Assembly: GCA_004552965.1 (NCBI GenBank)
Contig: SFMU01000037.1
Location: forward strand, 1-19,578
Origin: Bacteroidales bacterium
GTDB taxonomy: Bacteria; Bacteroidota; Bacteroidia; Bacteroidales; UBA932
Direction of reading: 5' to 3'
Length of the DNA: 19,578 nt
Position numbers and translations under genes: made by a program. Within the stretch, counting starts at the first letter, position 1; every line of letters starts with the position of its first letter. The notes beneath the pieces are model-generated. The model did no database searches. It had not been told where the DNA came from and worked only from the letters and a program-made list of their open reading frames with translations. Below are positions 1 to 9,066 of the stretch, one piece after another.

Positions 1-2166
1 GTGTTTGTCGGCCTCAATGCCTTGAACGAGTGCGAGAGAACATTGATGAAGAAGATGCGCGACGCGGGTCTTGCGGAGTTCTGTTGGGACTATTCCTCAG
101 AGATGGTCAGGGATACCGGCAACAAGAGTTCCTTCTTCATGGCAGCGAATGTGCAGGAGTTTCCGCAGTCTTTCGAATATGATCCCGAGGGGCTGACGGC
201 ACCTGAAATCGAAGTTGTCAGCGTACCTTCTTCGGTGGGACAGGCAAAGCTTCTGCCTTCCATCCTGAAGGATGACACCTATGCTGTTGTCATCCCGGAC
301 GAATCCCTGCTGCTGCCTGTCCTGAATTCCATTCCTGCCCACATCGAGGACATCAATGTCACGATGGGCTTTCCGATGAAGGACAGCGCCTTCTACGGCT
401 TCCTGTCGCTGGTCCTCGCGATGCAGATGCACCTCAGGACCAAAGGAGACGAGGTCCTGTTCTACCACGGCCAGGTCTGGTCGATCTTCGCCTCCGGCAT
501 ATTCAAGCACCTGATACGCAATGACGCGGAAGCGCAGGCTGCTGTCAAGGCCGTGAGGGAAGGACACAGGTACTATATTCCCGAAGCGGATCTCCGGAAA
601 GGTCCGGTAATGGATCTTCTGTTCCGGATTGCCGTGCGTGATCCGAAATCGAATGATGCTTCCCAGATACGTGACATCTGCCTCTATCTGAAGAGGCTCA
701 TCGCCGGAATCGCTCCGCTGATGGCCGGGGACGAGGCTCATGCGGTCGAGGTCGAATTCGCCAAAGCGGCATATTCGGCAATCGGCAGGCTGCAGACAAG
801 GAATCTGGGCATATTCCCCGCCACCTTCTTCAAACTGCTTGGGCAGCTGCTGCAACCTGTTGCCGTGCCTTTCAACGGTGAACCTCTGAAGGGCCTTCAG
901 GTCATGGGCCCTCTCGAAACCAGGGCTCTGGATTTCACCAACCTTGTGATCCTTTCATGCAACGAGGGCATGTTCCCTCGCCGCTCCGTCAGCTCATCGT
1001 TCATCCCGCCAGAGCTTCGCAAGGCCTTCGGACTTCCGACCTATGAGTATCAGGACGCGGTCTGGGCCTACTATTTCTACCGCCTCATCCAGAGGGCTCA
1101 GAAGGTCACCCTGGTCTACGATTCCAGGACCGAAGGCCTCAAGGGAGGGGAGGAGAGCCGCTACATCAAGCAGCTTGAGTACCATTACGGCCTGCCTCTG
1201 AAGCGGATGTTCGCCAACTCGAAAGTCGGAGGCGATGTCAGCGACCGCCCTGTCATCAAGACGAAGGAGGACCTGGAAATCCTCCACAAAAGAAACCTCT
1301 CAGCCTCGGCGCTCAAGGAATATCTCGACTGTCCGGCCATGTTCTATTATGACAAAGTCAAAGGCCTGAAGCCGAGTGACGAAGTCTCTGAGGATCTGGA
1401 TGCCGGGATGGTAGGAAATGTCTTCCACAAGACAATGTGTGACTTATACTCGCAGTACAAGTCTGCGGACGACAGGGTCTCTGCGGCCAGCCTGAAGTCG
1501 ATCCTGTCCGGCAGGGATGCAATCAAGGGGAGGGTACGCGCGAACATACTGTCGGAGCTCAACTCGTCCGAGGTGAGCGGCAGGGACCTTGTCGCGGAGG
1601 AAGTCATCACCGAATATGTCGTCAAGACAGTCTCCCGGGACCTCGAACTCCTGACAGAAGGCGGTTTCGACAGCTTCGGGATCATCGGCCTGGAGAAGAT
1701 GTACATCGGGACAATGGAGGGTTTCAGCTTCATCGGCTTCATCGACAGGCTCGACAGTTTCCGCCCCGGAGAAATCCGCATTGTGGACTACAAGACAGGC
1801 AAAGTCGGGAAAGACGATGTGGAGATCACTGATGCCAATGCCAGGGATGTGGCTGACAAACTCTTCGGCTCCGTCAGCAAGAACCGTCCGAAGATTGCTC
1901 TTCAGCTGTTTCTCTATGACTATCTGGTCCGGGAGAGCGGGCAATTCTCCGGTTCCAGGATCGTGAACTCGATCTACTCGCCGGTAACCCTGGCCGTCGA
2001 GCCTGTAAAGGAAGTCCCTCTCAGCGGAGAGTTCCTGCGGCTTGCCGGGGAAGGAGTAAGGCAGCTTTTGCGGGAAATCTCTTCCCTTGAAACCGGAGAG
2101 TGGAAGCGGACTGAGGACACTGAGATTTGCAAGAACTGTGATTTCAGAATGATTTGCGGAAGATGA
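1..2166 (+). CDS. addB: AddB-type PD-(D/E)XK nuclease / inactive-helicase subunit, 5'-truncated by window edge
   Basis: This is the partner subunit of an AddAB (RecBCD-like) enzyme that processes double-strand DNA ends for recombination. 721 residues are visible. The frame is open from base 1, and AddB-like proteins are usually longer, so the GTG at base 1 is probably an internal Val and the N-terminal helicase-fold part lies outside. The C-terminal half is a RecB-family nuclease: H476 (GNVFHKTM), D582 (GFIDRLD), D596 and K598 (VDYKTG), and Q635/Y639 (QLFLY). It is framed by four cysteines, C444 (YLDCPA) and C710, C713, C719 (CKNCDFRMIC). One upstream plus three terminal Cys is the AddB 4Fe-4S staple and separates it from AddA. 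Its stop overlaps the next start (ATGA), as expected for co-translated subunits. Identity as a nuclease is secure; the AddB name rests on the cysteine pattern and the neighbour. Confidence 0.88.
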   Translation: MFVGLNALNECERTLMKKMRDAGLAEFCWDYSSEMVRDTGNKSSFFMAANVQEFPQSFEYDPEGLTAPEIEVVSVPSSVGQAKLLPSILKDDTYAVVIPDESLLLPVLNSIPAHIEDINVTMGFPMKDSAFYGFLSLVLAMQMHLRTKGDEVLFYHGQVWSIFASGIFKHLIRNDAEAQAAVKAVREGHRYYIPEADLRKGPVMDLLFRIAVRDPKSNDASQIRDICLYLKRLIAGIAPLMAGDEAHAVEVEFAKAAYSAIGRLQTRNLGIFPATFFKLLGQLLQPVAVPFNGEPLKGLQVMGPLETRALDFTNLVILSCNEGMFPRRSVSSSFIPPELRKAFGLPTYEYQDAVWAYYFYRLIQRAQKVTLVYDSRTEGLKGGEESRYIKQLEYHYGLPLKRMFANSKVGGDVSDRPVIKTKEDLEILHKRNLSASALKEYLDCPAMFYYDKVKGLKPSDEVSEDLDAGMVGNVFHKTMCDLYSQYKSADDRVSAASLKSILSGRDAIKGRVRANILSELNSSEVSGRDLVAEEVITEYVVKTVSRDLELLTEGGFDSFGIIGLEKMYIGTMEGFSFIGFIDRLDSFRPGEIRIVDYKTGKVGKDDVEITDANARDVADKLFGSVSKNRPKIALQLFLYDYLVRESGQFSGSRIVNSIYSPVTLAVEPVKEVPLSGEFLRLAGEGVRQLLREISSLETGEWKRTEDTEICKNCDFRMICGR

Positions 2167-5100
2167 TAAGGATAATGAAAGCATCGGCAGGGTCGGGAAA
2201 GACCTACAACCTTGCCAAGACATATCTCAGACTTGTCCTGGGGAAAGAGGACAGGTACGCGTACAGGCATATTCTTGCAGTCACCTTCACCAACAAGGCG
2301 ACTGACGAGATGAAGGCCAGGATACTCAAGGAACTCCATGTCCTTGCGAAGGACACCGTGTCCTCCCCTTATCTTGAGGACCTGCTTCCGCAGGCCGGGT
2401 CCGTTGAAAAACTGCGCATCCGGGCATCGCAGGTGCTGAGTGACATACTCCACGACTACGGTTCTTTCTCGGTCAGCACCATCGACCGCTTCTTCCAGCA
2501 TGCCTTGAAGGCCTTTGCAAGGGAACTCGGCCAGTTTGCCGACTATCAGGTCGAACTGGACACCGCCTCTCTGATTTCGGAAAGTGTGGACCGTATCCTG
2601 GATTCTCTCTCGGAATCGGATTCCGCCCTGCTCAGGTGGCTTACCGGAATCGTCATCGAAGCTCTCTCCGAAGGAAAGAAGTACAATCTTGAGACAAAAC
2701 TCAAGGAGATTGCCGTCAGTCTTCTCTCCGAGGAACACCGGGCTTTGGTGGAGCAATTCGGAATCGATGAGGCGGAGGAATATTCAAAGACCAATCTCGC
2801 CGACCTGAAGAAGAGGCTCCGCGAAGAGAGCGGCAGATTCATAGCCGGGGCAAGAAGCCGTGCCGAAGCCCTCGTGGAAGCCTTCTCGAGGAATGGCCTG
2901 CAGAAGGAAGACTTCAGCAGACAAGGGATGAACAAGGTCTATGAGTATGCCGGATTGCCCCCGGTCTCCGCTCCTCCGGCCTTCACCAAGACCCAGAGCA
3001 ACTTCTGCGAGGACTATTCCAAATGGTTCCGCAAGGCCGACCTCCCACGCCGGGCTCATCTTGAGGGGGAACTTATGCCACTGTACAGGGAGTTCTACAG
3101 TTTCGTCACCGGATCGATGAAGGTGTATTGTACGGCCAGGAAAGTCCTTGGCATCGTGGACGAAATGGGAATCGCGATGGACCTTTACCGCGAATTCAAC
3201 GAATTGCTCAGCGAGAAGAATGTGGTCAGCCTGGACGATTCCAATGTCCGGCTCAGGAATATCATCGACGGCTCCGACGCCCCTTTCATCTACGAGAAAC
3301 TCGGTGTCTTCTACGACAATTTCCTGCTGGATGAGTTTCAGGACACGTCCCGGATCCAGTGGGACAACTTCTTCCCCCTGCTGAAGGAAAGTGAATCCCG
3401 TGGGGAGGAATGCCTCATCGTGGGAGATGTGAAGCAGAGTATCTACCGCTGGCGTGGCTCGGACTGGAAGCTGCTTGCCGAGGATGTGCAGAATCGCTTT
3501 CCGGGGACTCTCCCCGAGACACTGGAAGACAACTACAGGAGCCTTGGAAACATAGTCAGGTTCAACAACGGCTTCTTCCGTTATGCCGCCGGCTGCCTGG
3601 ACAGCGGTCTGGAGGGTTTCGATGAAGGGATCAAGGTGTCGTCGATATATTCGGAAAAAGAATGCGGGCAGCATGTCAAGTCGCATGACTCTTCCGAAGG
3701 CTGTGTGACAGCAGTTTTCTGCGAGAAAGACCTTCAGGACAGCCGCATCCTCGACTCCATCCGTGAAGTGATGGCTTCCGGAGCCCGTCCTGGAGACATC
3801 GCTGTGCTCGTCAGGACCAACAAGGAAGGCGCCAGGGCCGCAGGATTCCTGATGGAGAATGGAATAAGGGTGATTTCGGACGACTCCCTTTTCATGAAGT
3901 CATCTTCTGTCGTACGCCAGACCGTGTCGCTGCTGTCCTCCATCGTCAACGAAACGGACAGCATAGGGTCATTCATCGCCGGCGAGATGAACATCGTCCT
4001 GGATGGGGATATTCCGTGCCTCTCCCTGACTGACCTCTGCGAGCATCTTCTGCGCAAGGTCAGGGAATATGACACCCCACGTTTCGAATCCCAGACCCAA
4101 TACATCCAGTCCTTCATGGACTTTGTCCAGGACTATGTCTCCTCCCACGGCAACTCTCCTGACGGCTTCCTCAAGACATGGGCAGAATCCGAACCGAAGA
4201 TCAGCTTCCCTTCCGATCCGGATTCCGTCAGGGTGATGACGATCCACAAGGCCAAGGGTCTGGAATTCCCTCATGTGATCGTACCCTATGCCGAGAATGT
4301 CATACTCTTCGGCAGTACCGACCGGTGGTGCAAGCCCGATGTCGGAGGAACTGCCCTGGATGATGTCCTGAAGGGCATCTACCATGTCAAGCTCAGTTCG
4401 CCGGATAAGGAAAACACCTGTTTCCGCCAGAGTGCCGTGAGGGAAATGCATGATCAGTACATCGACAACATCAATGTCTTCTACGTGGCCCTGACAAGGG
4501 CGGTGAAGAGTCTGACGGTAATCGCCGAAATCCCTAAGGACAGCATCCGGACAGGCGTCGAATCCTCGTTCGCCAATTTCTCCCAGCTTCTCTACCTGTA
4601 TTTCTCCAACGGTCATGCGGAGGCTCAGACAAGCTCCGTGACCGAAGAGGACGCCCTTATATTCAGGATAGGCGAGCCTTATGACTTCGCGACCATGTCG
4701 CGGAAAGATTCAGGAATGGCCGAAATCGTCCCCGGCTATCCTTCGATTCCTCTCAATCCTGAGCCTGGAGATGAGGAGACGGATGTCCGCGAACGAGGCC
4801 GTCTCAAGTTCGGTGCAGATTCGATAGACTTCTTCAACGATGAGGCCACAGCCTCCAAGTCCTCCAGACTCAACGGCTCCGTGATGCATTCCATCCTGTC
4901 AAGTGTCGGCACCTCCTCCGACCTGGAAGCGGCTGTCGAACGGGCTGTGGCGGACGGAGATCTCGACCCTGCCCGCAAGGAAGACTGCCTCGGGGAACTC
5001 GGAGAGGCTGTTTCCTCCCATCCGGAATGGTTCGATGCCAATTCCGGAAGAGTCCTCCGGGAGGTTTCCCTCATCGACACTGACGGCAACATCTACAGGC

Positions 5101-5273
5101 CGGACAGGGTTATGGTCAAAGGGAAGGAAGTGACAATCGTCGACTACAAGTTCGGGGAACGGAATCCGCGCTACCGCAGGCAGGTCGAACATTATGCCGA
5201 CATCTACAGGCGGATGGGCTATTCTGAAGTCAGATCCTTCATTTGGTATGTGCCATCTGATACAGTCGAATAA
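2163..5273 (+). CDS. addA: AddA-type UvrD/RecB helicase-nuclease
   Basis: This is an ATP-dependent superfamily 1A helicase fused to a RecB-type nuclease, 1036 residues, forming an end-resection complex with the upstream AddB. Motif I is ASAGSGKT (residues 7-14), motif II is DEFQDT (390-395), and VGDVKQSIYRWRG, DNYRS, VMTIHKAKGLEFPHV and FYVALTRA follow in the usual helicase order. The C-terminal nuclease shows H909 (GSVMHSIL), D981 (RPDRVMV) and D994/K996 (VDYKFG), then a QVEHYADIY segment. There is no cysteine staple, as in AddA. The ATG at 2163 was chosen over the in-frame TTG at 2154 because it overlaps the addB stop by four bases and puts the P-loop close to the N-terminus, as is normal for the family. 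A gap of about 34 bases with its own -7-like elements separates it from the DUF4290 gene. Confidence 0.92.
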   Translation: MIRIMKASAGSGKTYNLAKTYLRLVLGKEDRYAYRHILAVTFTNKATDEMKARILKELHVLAKDTVSSPYLEDLLPQAGSVEKLRIRASQVLSDILHDYGSFSVSTIDRFFQHALKAFARELGQFADYQVELDTASLISESVDRILDSLSESDSALLRWLTGIVIEALSEGKKYNLETKLKEIAVSLLSEEHRALVEQFGIDEAEEYSKTNLADLKKRLREESGRFIAGARSRAEALVEAFSRNGLQKEDFSRQGMNKVYEYAGLPPVSAPPAFTKTQSNFCEDYSKWFRKADLPRRAHLEGELMPLYREFYSFVTGSMKVYCTARKVLGIVDEMGIAMDLYREFNELLSEKNVVSLDDSNVRLRNIIDGSDAPFIYEKLGVFYDNFLLDEFQDTSRIQWDNFFPLLKESESRGEECLIVGDVKQSIYRWRGSDWKLLAEDVQNRFPGTLPETLEDNYRSLGNIVRFNNGFFRYAAGCLDSGLEGFDEGIKVSSIYSEKECGQHVKSHDSSEGCVTAVFCEKDLQDSRILDSIREVMASGARPGDIAVLVRTNKEGARAAGFLMENGIRVISDDSLFMKSSSVVRQTVSLLSSIVNETDSIGSFIAGEMNIVLDGDIPCLSLTDLCEHLLRKVREYDTPRFESQTQYIQSFMDFVQDYVSSHGNSPDGFLKTWAESEPKISFPSDPDSVRVMTIHKAKGLEFPHVIVPYAENVILFGSTDRWCKPDVGGTALDDVLKGIYHVKLSSPDKENTCFRQSAVREMHDQYIDNINVFYVALTRAVKSLTVIAEIPKDSIRTGVESSFANFSQLLYLYFSNGHAEAQTSSVTEEDALIFRIGEPYDFATMSRKDSGMAEIVPGYPSIPLNPEPGDEETDVRERGRLKFGADSIDFFNDEATASKSSRLNGSVMHSILSSVGTSSDLEAAVERAVADGDLDPARKEDCLGELGEAVSSHPEWFDANSGRVLREVSLIDTDGNIYRPDRVMVKGKEVTIVDYKFGERNPRYRRQVEHYADIYRRMGYSEVRSFIWYVPSDTVE

Positions 5274-5287
5274 TTTTGCTATATTTG
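5271..5287 (+). promoter_or_regulatory. Two candidate Bacteroidota -7 boxes before the DUF4290 gene
   Basis: TAATTTTG (5271-5278, beginning at the addA stop codon) and TATATTTG (5280-5287) both match the TAnnTTTG -7 consensus of the Bacteroidota primary sigma factor. They lie 20-37 bases before the ATG at 5308. I do not see a TTTG at the ideal 19-21 base distance; the nearest is at 5242-5245. The call therefore rests on the -7 element and its position alone. Confidence 0.5.
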
Positions 5288-5307
5288 CGGTTTACACGGA
5301 AAAACTT

Positions 5308-5976
5308 ATGGATACTTTACAGAACGATATAAAACTCTACTACAACACAGAGAGAGAGAGACTTAGAATGCCTGAATATGGCAGGAACATATTCCGTATG
5401 GTCGAAAGCCTCAAGTCTATTCCAGACAAAGAGAAGAGGAGCCGTCAGGCCGCCGCGATAGTCAAGGTGATGGAGATCCTGAACCCTCAGGTCCACTCCC
5501 AGGAGAACTACAGCCAGAAACTCTGGGACCACCTCTACATTATCGCCGGCTATGACCTGGACATCGATTCCCCTTACCCGGCGCCTCTCCCTGAAGCCAA
5601 GGAAGTGCCTCCGATGCCTATCGTGACTTTCCGCTCCCCGGTGAAGGCCAACCATTACGGCCGCAACATCGAGAGCATCATCGACCTGATCGCAAGCGAG
5701 CCTGACGGCGAAGTCAAGACGGCCATGATCCGTTCCCTTGCCGTCTACATGAGGCAGCAGTACCTTATCTGGAACAAGGACAGTGTGGCTGACGCCACGA
5801 TCTTCTCGGACATCGAAAAGCTTTCGGACTACAGGATAAAAGTCCCGGAAGGGCTTGAACTCGCAAAGATTTCGGGTGACACCAACTTCTCCCGTCCGGG
5901 GATGAGCATCAATGTCGGTGGCGCCGGAGGCAACCGCAAGAACAACAAGCGTGGCAACAGAATGAACAGGAAATGA
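5308..5976 (+). CDS. DUF4290 domain-containing protein
   Basis: This is a 222-residue protein of unknown function from a family I know only from Bacteroidota. Hallmarks are MPEYGRNIFRMVESL near the N-terminus, then ILNPQ, a KLWDHLYIIAGYDLDIDSPYP block and NHYGRNIESIIDLI, which echoes the first YGRNI. The C-terminus is a low-complexity tail rich in Gly, Asn, Arg and Lys (GGAGGNRKNNKRGNRMNRK), typical of a flexible nucleic-acid-contacting end. There is no signal peptide or membrane segment, so it is probably cytoplasmic. The ATG at 5308 was chosen because the family begins with this DIKLYYNTERERL stretch and because promoter-like boxes lie just upstream, inside the longer open frame. Its stop overlaps the ftsK start by four bases, so the two are probably co-translated. 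No function should be inferred beyond that coupling. Confidence 0.88.
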   Translation: MDTLQNDIKLYYNTERERLRMPEYGRNIFRMVESLKSIPDKEKRSRQAAAIVKVMEILNPQVHSQENYSQKLWDHLYIIAGYDLDIDSPYPAPLPEAKEVPPMPIVTFRSPVKANHYGRNIESIIDLIASEPDGEVKTAMIRSLAVYMRQQYLIWNKDSVADATIFSDIEKLSDYRIKVPEGLELAKISGDTNFSRPGMSINVGGAGGNRKNNKRGNRMNRK

Positions 5977-8369
5977 AACTCTTTGGCTTTTGGAGCAGGA
6001 TAGATGAGGAAGATCGGATGAGGGCGGTGAAGATCACCGGAATCATTGCCGGTCTCTTCACCATGTTCACTCTCCTGTCAATCGTGTCATACCTCTTCAC
6101 ATGGAAAGCGGACCAGAGCCTTTTCGCTTCTCCGGTAGGAGACATCTCCATGGATGTGCGCAACCTGTGTGGCAAGATGGGCTTCCGATGGTCCGATTTT
6201 CTGGTGCGCCATTGCTTCGGCCTCGGCAGTTTTGCCCTGATTGTCATCCTGTTCGCCGTCTCGGTCAGGCTTCTTGCAGGAAGATGGCACTATTCGATGC
6301 TCAGAACCTTCCTGCTGACGGTCACAGGCACTTTCGGAGCCTCCCTGATTCTTGCTCTCGTCTCATCCCCATTCGGCCTTTCCAATGCTTTCGGGGGCGG
6401 TCTGGGCGGCCAGTGCGGAGAATCGGTGGTGGCGTGGCTGCGCTCTCTTTTCGGTGACGTGTTCACCCCTCTGCTTCTGATTGCCCTGGTGGTCTTCTGG
6501 CTCTTTCTTGCCAGCAACCGGTTCACCCGCTGGTTCAACGGACTGTGGAAGCCGAAGGTGAAGGACTCCGGAGAGGTTCCTGAAACCGAAGATGACTTCC
6601 CGGAGGAAAAGTCCGGAAAGAAAGAGACCGAAATCCATAAGGGAACCGTGCAGGAGTCGGTCACCGGACTCAGACCGGCACCTGTTCCCGCTCCGAAGCC
6701 TGTCGTGCGGGCCGGAAAAGAATCTGACACCGGGGCTGCGTCTGTGAACAGCGAGCTCGAGATAGTCAAGGGCGAAGAACTCAGCACAAAAGTCGACCAC
6801 GATCTCCAGAGAATAGATATCCGGAAAGAGCTTCCTCTCTACCGGATGCCGTCGTTGGAACTCCTTGATGAGTATTCTTCCCAGAGGCATGAGGTGTCCG
6901 ATGAGGAACTCTACAGGAACAACAACAAGATCCGGGCTACCCTTGCCAATTACAAGATACAGGTGAATGATGTACAGGCGATTGTCGGACAGACAGTCAC
7001 CCTGTACAAGGTCTATCCGGCTCCGGGAGTGAAGATTTCCGAAATCAAGAAACTGCAGGAAGACATCGGCATGTACCTGCATGCCAAGGGAGTGCGTGTG
7101 GTGACCCTGACCGACTCGGTAGGTATCGAGGTCGCCAATGACTGTCCGTCCGTAGTCCCTATGAGGGCCGTTCTCAACAACAAGGCGTTTTCCGGCAGCA
7201 AGGCTGAACTCCCTGTCGCCATCGGCTACACCATCCAGCAGAGCGTAAAGGTCTTCGACCTTGCGGATGCTCCGCATCTTCTTGTGGCAGGAGCGACAAA
7301 GCAGGGCAAGTCCGTAGGTCTCAATGCGATCGTGACATCCCTGCTGTACGCCAAGCATCCTTCTGAGCTCAAGCTTGTCTTCATCGACCCGAAGATGGTG
7401 GAGTTCTCGTCATATTCGAGTCTCCTGCACCATTACCTCGCAGTCCTTCCGAGCAATGACGAGAAGGAAGAACTCGAGAATGCCATCGTCAAGAAGGCGG
7501 ACAAGGCCGAGAAGATTCTCCGCTCCCTCTGCATCGAGATGGATCAACGCTACGAACTCCTCAGCAAGGCCCGTGTCCCGAACATCAAGCTCTACAACGA
7601 GAAGTACCAGAACCGCCACCTGCTTCCTACGGATGGACACCATTTCCTCCCGTACATTGTCACTGTCATCGATGAATATGCTGACCTGACGATGTCGGTC
7701 GGAGGATCCGGCGACTCGAAGAACACCGCCAGGAGCATCACCACTTCCATCATCCGTCTCGCCCAGAAGGGAAGGGCGGCAGGAATCCATGTGATACTCG
7801 CGACCCAGAGGCCTTCTGCCGATGTGATCACAGGCCTGATCAAGACCAACTTCCCGACCAGAATCGCCTTCAGGGTGGTCTCCAGGATAGATTCTTCAGT
7901 AATTCTCGATTCTACCGGAGCCGAGAAACTGATCGGAAAGGGCGACATGCTCTACTATGCCGGAGTCGAGATGGAACGGGTTCAGTGTGCCTACATCAGT
8001 CCGGACGAGATCCATGCCCTGACCGGCTACATTGCTTCCCAGTCCGGCTACCAGAAGAGCTACAACACACCGTACTATCTCCCTGAAGTCCTCGATTCTT
8101 CAGATGAAGGTTCCGGAGGCTCTGTCGACATGAACAATCTGGACGAGCGTTTCGAAGAGGCCGCCCGTCTGGTGGTGCAGACCCAGAGAGGCTCGACTTC
8201 CGATCTCCAGAGGCGTCTGGGCATGGGCTATGCCAAGGCCGGCAGGGTGATGGACCAGCTTGAGTCCGCCGGCATTGTGGGCCATCAGGAAGGCTCCAAA
8301 CCGAGACAGGTCCTTGTGACCGATCTTGAGGAACTCGAGTCGATTATCGCCTCGCTCCGGAAGATGTAA
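5973..8369 (+). CDS. ftsK: DNA translocase FtsK
   Basis: This septal DNA pump clears chromosome ends from the division plane and activates XerCD dimer resolution at dif. It has 798 residues. Four N-terminal membrane helices lie at about residues 20-43, 83-102, 108-131 and 163-182. A charged, Pro-rich linker (about 195-260) follows, then the alpha domain (QVNDVQAIVGQTVTLYKVYPAPGV). The RecA-like motor has Walker A at 440-447 (GATKQGKS) and Walker B at about 563-568 (VTVIDE), with the ATQRPSADVITG block after it. The C-terminal winged-helix gamma domain (RLGMGYAKAGRVMDQLE) normally reads KOPS sites. All expected parts are present. Position 443 of the P-loop is Lys where relatives I recall have Gly. 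The start overlaps the DUF4290 stop. Confidence 0.96.
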   Translation: MKLFGFWSRIDEEDRMRAVKITGIIAGLFTMFTLLSIVSYLFTWKADQSLFASPVGDISMDVRNLCGKMGFRWSDFLVRHCFGLGSFALIVILFAVSVRLLAGRWHYSMLRTFLLTVTGTFGASLILALVSSPFGLSNAFGGGLGGQCGESVVAWLRSLFGDVFTPLLLIALVVFWLFLASNRFTRWFNGLWKPKVKDSGEVPETEDDFPEEKSGKKETEIHKGTVQESVTGLRPAPVPAPKPVVRAGKESDTGAASVNSELEIVKGEELSTKVDHDLQRIDIRKELPLYRMPSLELLDEYSSQRHEVSDEELYRNNNKIRATLANYKIQVNDVQAIVGQTVTLYKVYPAPGVKISEIKKLQEDIGMYLHAKGVRVVTLTDSVGIEVANDCPSVVPMRAVLNNKAFSGSKAELPVAIGYTIQQSVKVFDLADAPHLLVAGATKQGKSVGLNAIVTSLLYAKHPSELKLVFIDPKMVEFSSYSSLLHHYLAVLPSNDEKEELENAIVKKADKAEKILRSLCIEMDQRYELLSKARVPNIKLYNEKYQNRHLLPTDGHHFLPYIVTVIDEYADLTMSVGGSGDSKNTARSITTSIIRLAQKGRAAGIHVILATQRPSADVITGLIKTNFPTRIAFRVVSRIDSSVILDSTGAEKLIGKGDMLYYAGVEMERVQCAYISPDEIHALTGYIASQSGYQKSYNTPYYLPEVLDSSDEGSGGSVDMNNLDERFEEAARLVVQTQRGSTSDLQRRLGMGYAKAGRVMDQLESAGIVGHQEGSKPRQVLVTDLEELESIIASLRKM

Positions 8370-8376
8370 ACACGAT

Positions 8377-8393
8377 TGGCACGTCTTGTGCTT
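8377..8393 (+). promoter_or_regulatory. Sigma-54-like -24/-12 element before lolA (tentative)
   Basis: TTGGCACG (8377-8384), four spacer bases and GTGCT (8389-8393) match the RpoN consensus YTGGCACG-N4-TTGCW except for one base. The GG and GC spacing is exact. The predicted transcription start would fall near 8404, only about three bases before the lolA ATG, which is a weak point. lolA may equally be read from ftsK transcription. Confidence 0.25.
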
Positions 8394-8406
8394 TACACTC
8401 CCAATC

Positions 8407-9057
8407 ATGAGAATATTCAAACGTACCATAGCCGCACTGGCTCTTGCATCCCTTGCCGCATTCCGTCTGTCTGCCGCCGGTCCTGACCTTGAAGCCTTTT
8501 TCTCCAAGGTCTCATCATCCCTGGTGACTTTCGGCTATTCATTCGTCTGCAGGACCGCAGACTCCAAGATGACAGGAGAAGGCGAGGTGATGCTGCAGGA
8601 TGACTGTTTCCGTGCAGAAGGCAACGGTCTGGACATCCTTTGCGACGGTCGCACCCTCTGGACCGTGGACACTGTTTCCGAAGAAGCTGTCATTGAGACT
8701 CTGGACACTTCTTCGGGATCCCTCACTGCCAATCCTGCATTGCTGATCGCCAAGGCAGGGGAGTCCTTTTCCCTCTTGTCCTCCTCTGTCACCAGCTTCT
8801 CAGGACAGCCTGCTGAGAAGGCCGTCCTGACCCCGAAGACCGCACCCAAGTCTTCTTCGGACATCTCCGGATTGAGCCTGTATTTCAAGAAAGGCACCCT
8901 TATCCTTCTCGGAGCCGAGGTCGGAATGAAGGACGGGACCGTCACTACCTTCACACTGACGGACTTCAAGTATTCTCCGAAGCTGGAAAACAAAGAGTCT
9001 TTCCGTCTGGACGAAAAGACTCTCGATTCTTCCTATGTCGTCACCGACCTGCGGTGA
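8407..9057 (+). CDS. lolA: LolA-like periplasmic outer-membrane lipoprotein carrier
   Basis: This is a 216-residue secreted protein of the LolA fold, expected to carry lipoproteins across the periplasm from the LolCDE exporter to the outer membrane. An N-terminal signal peptide (basic MRIFKR, hydrophobic core TIAALALASLAAF, possible cleavage after LSAA) is followed by a beta-rich domain with typical features: FSFVCRT-like first strands, GEGEVMLQDDCFRAEGNGLDILCDGRTLWTVD, then SLYFKKGTLILLGAEVGMKDGTVTTFTLTDFK-like strands late in the protein. The ATG at 8407 was chosen because it directly opens the signal peptide; an in-frame upstream extension into ftsK would destroy it. It sits 37 bases after ftsK. 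Its 3' end faces the next gene with only nine bases between stops and no visible terminator. Confidence 0.82.
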   Translation: MRIFKRTIAALALASLAAFRLSAAGPDLEAFFSKVSSSLVTFGYSFVCRTADSKMTGEGEVMLQDDCFRAEGNGLDILCDGRTLWTVDTVSEEAVIETLDTSSGSLTANPALLIAKAGESFSLLSSSVTSFSGQPAEKAVLTPKTAPKSSSDISGLSLYFKKGTLILLGAEVGMKDGTVTTFTLTDFKYSPKLENKESFRLDEKTLDSSYVVTDLR

Positions 9058-9066
9058 GACTGTCTC

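Noticed and set aside
97..855. Long open frame on the minus strand opposite addB
   Set aside because: It lies wholly within the coding region of a clear nuclease gene, has no recognisable domain, and reads as an antisense shadow of a GC-rich gene.
6363..7358. 331-codon open frame on the minus strand inside ftsK
   Set aside because: The plus strand encodes a complete FtsK with every expected motif; the antisense frame has no domain, and its length reflects GC-rich codon use.
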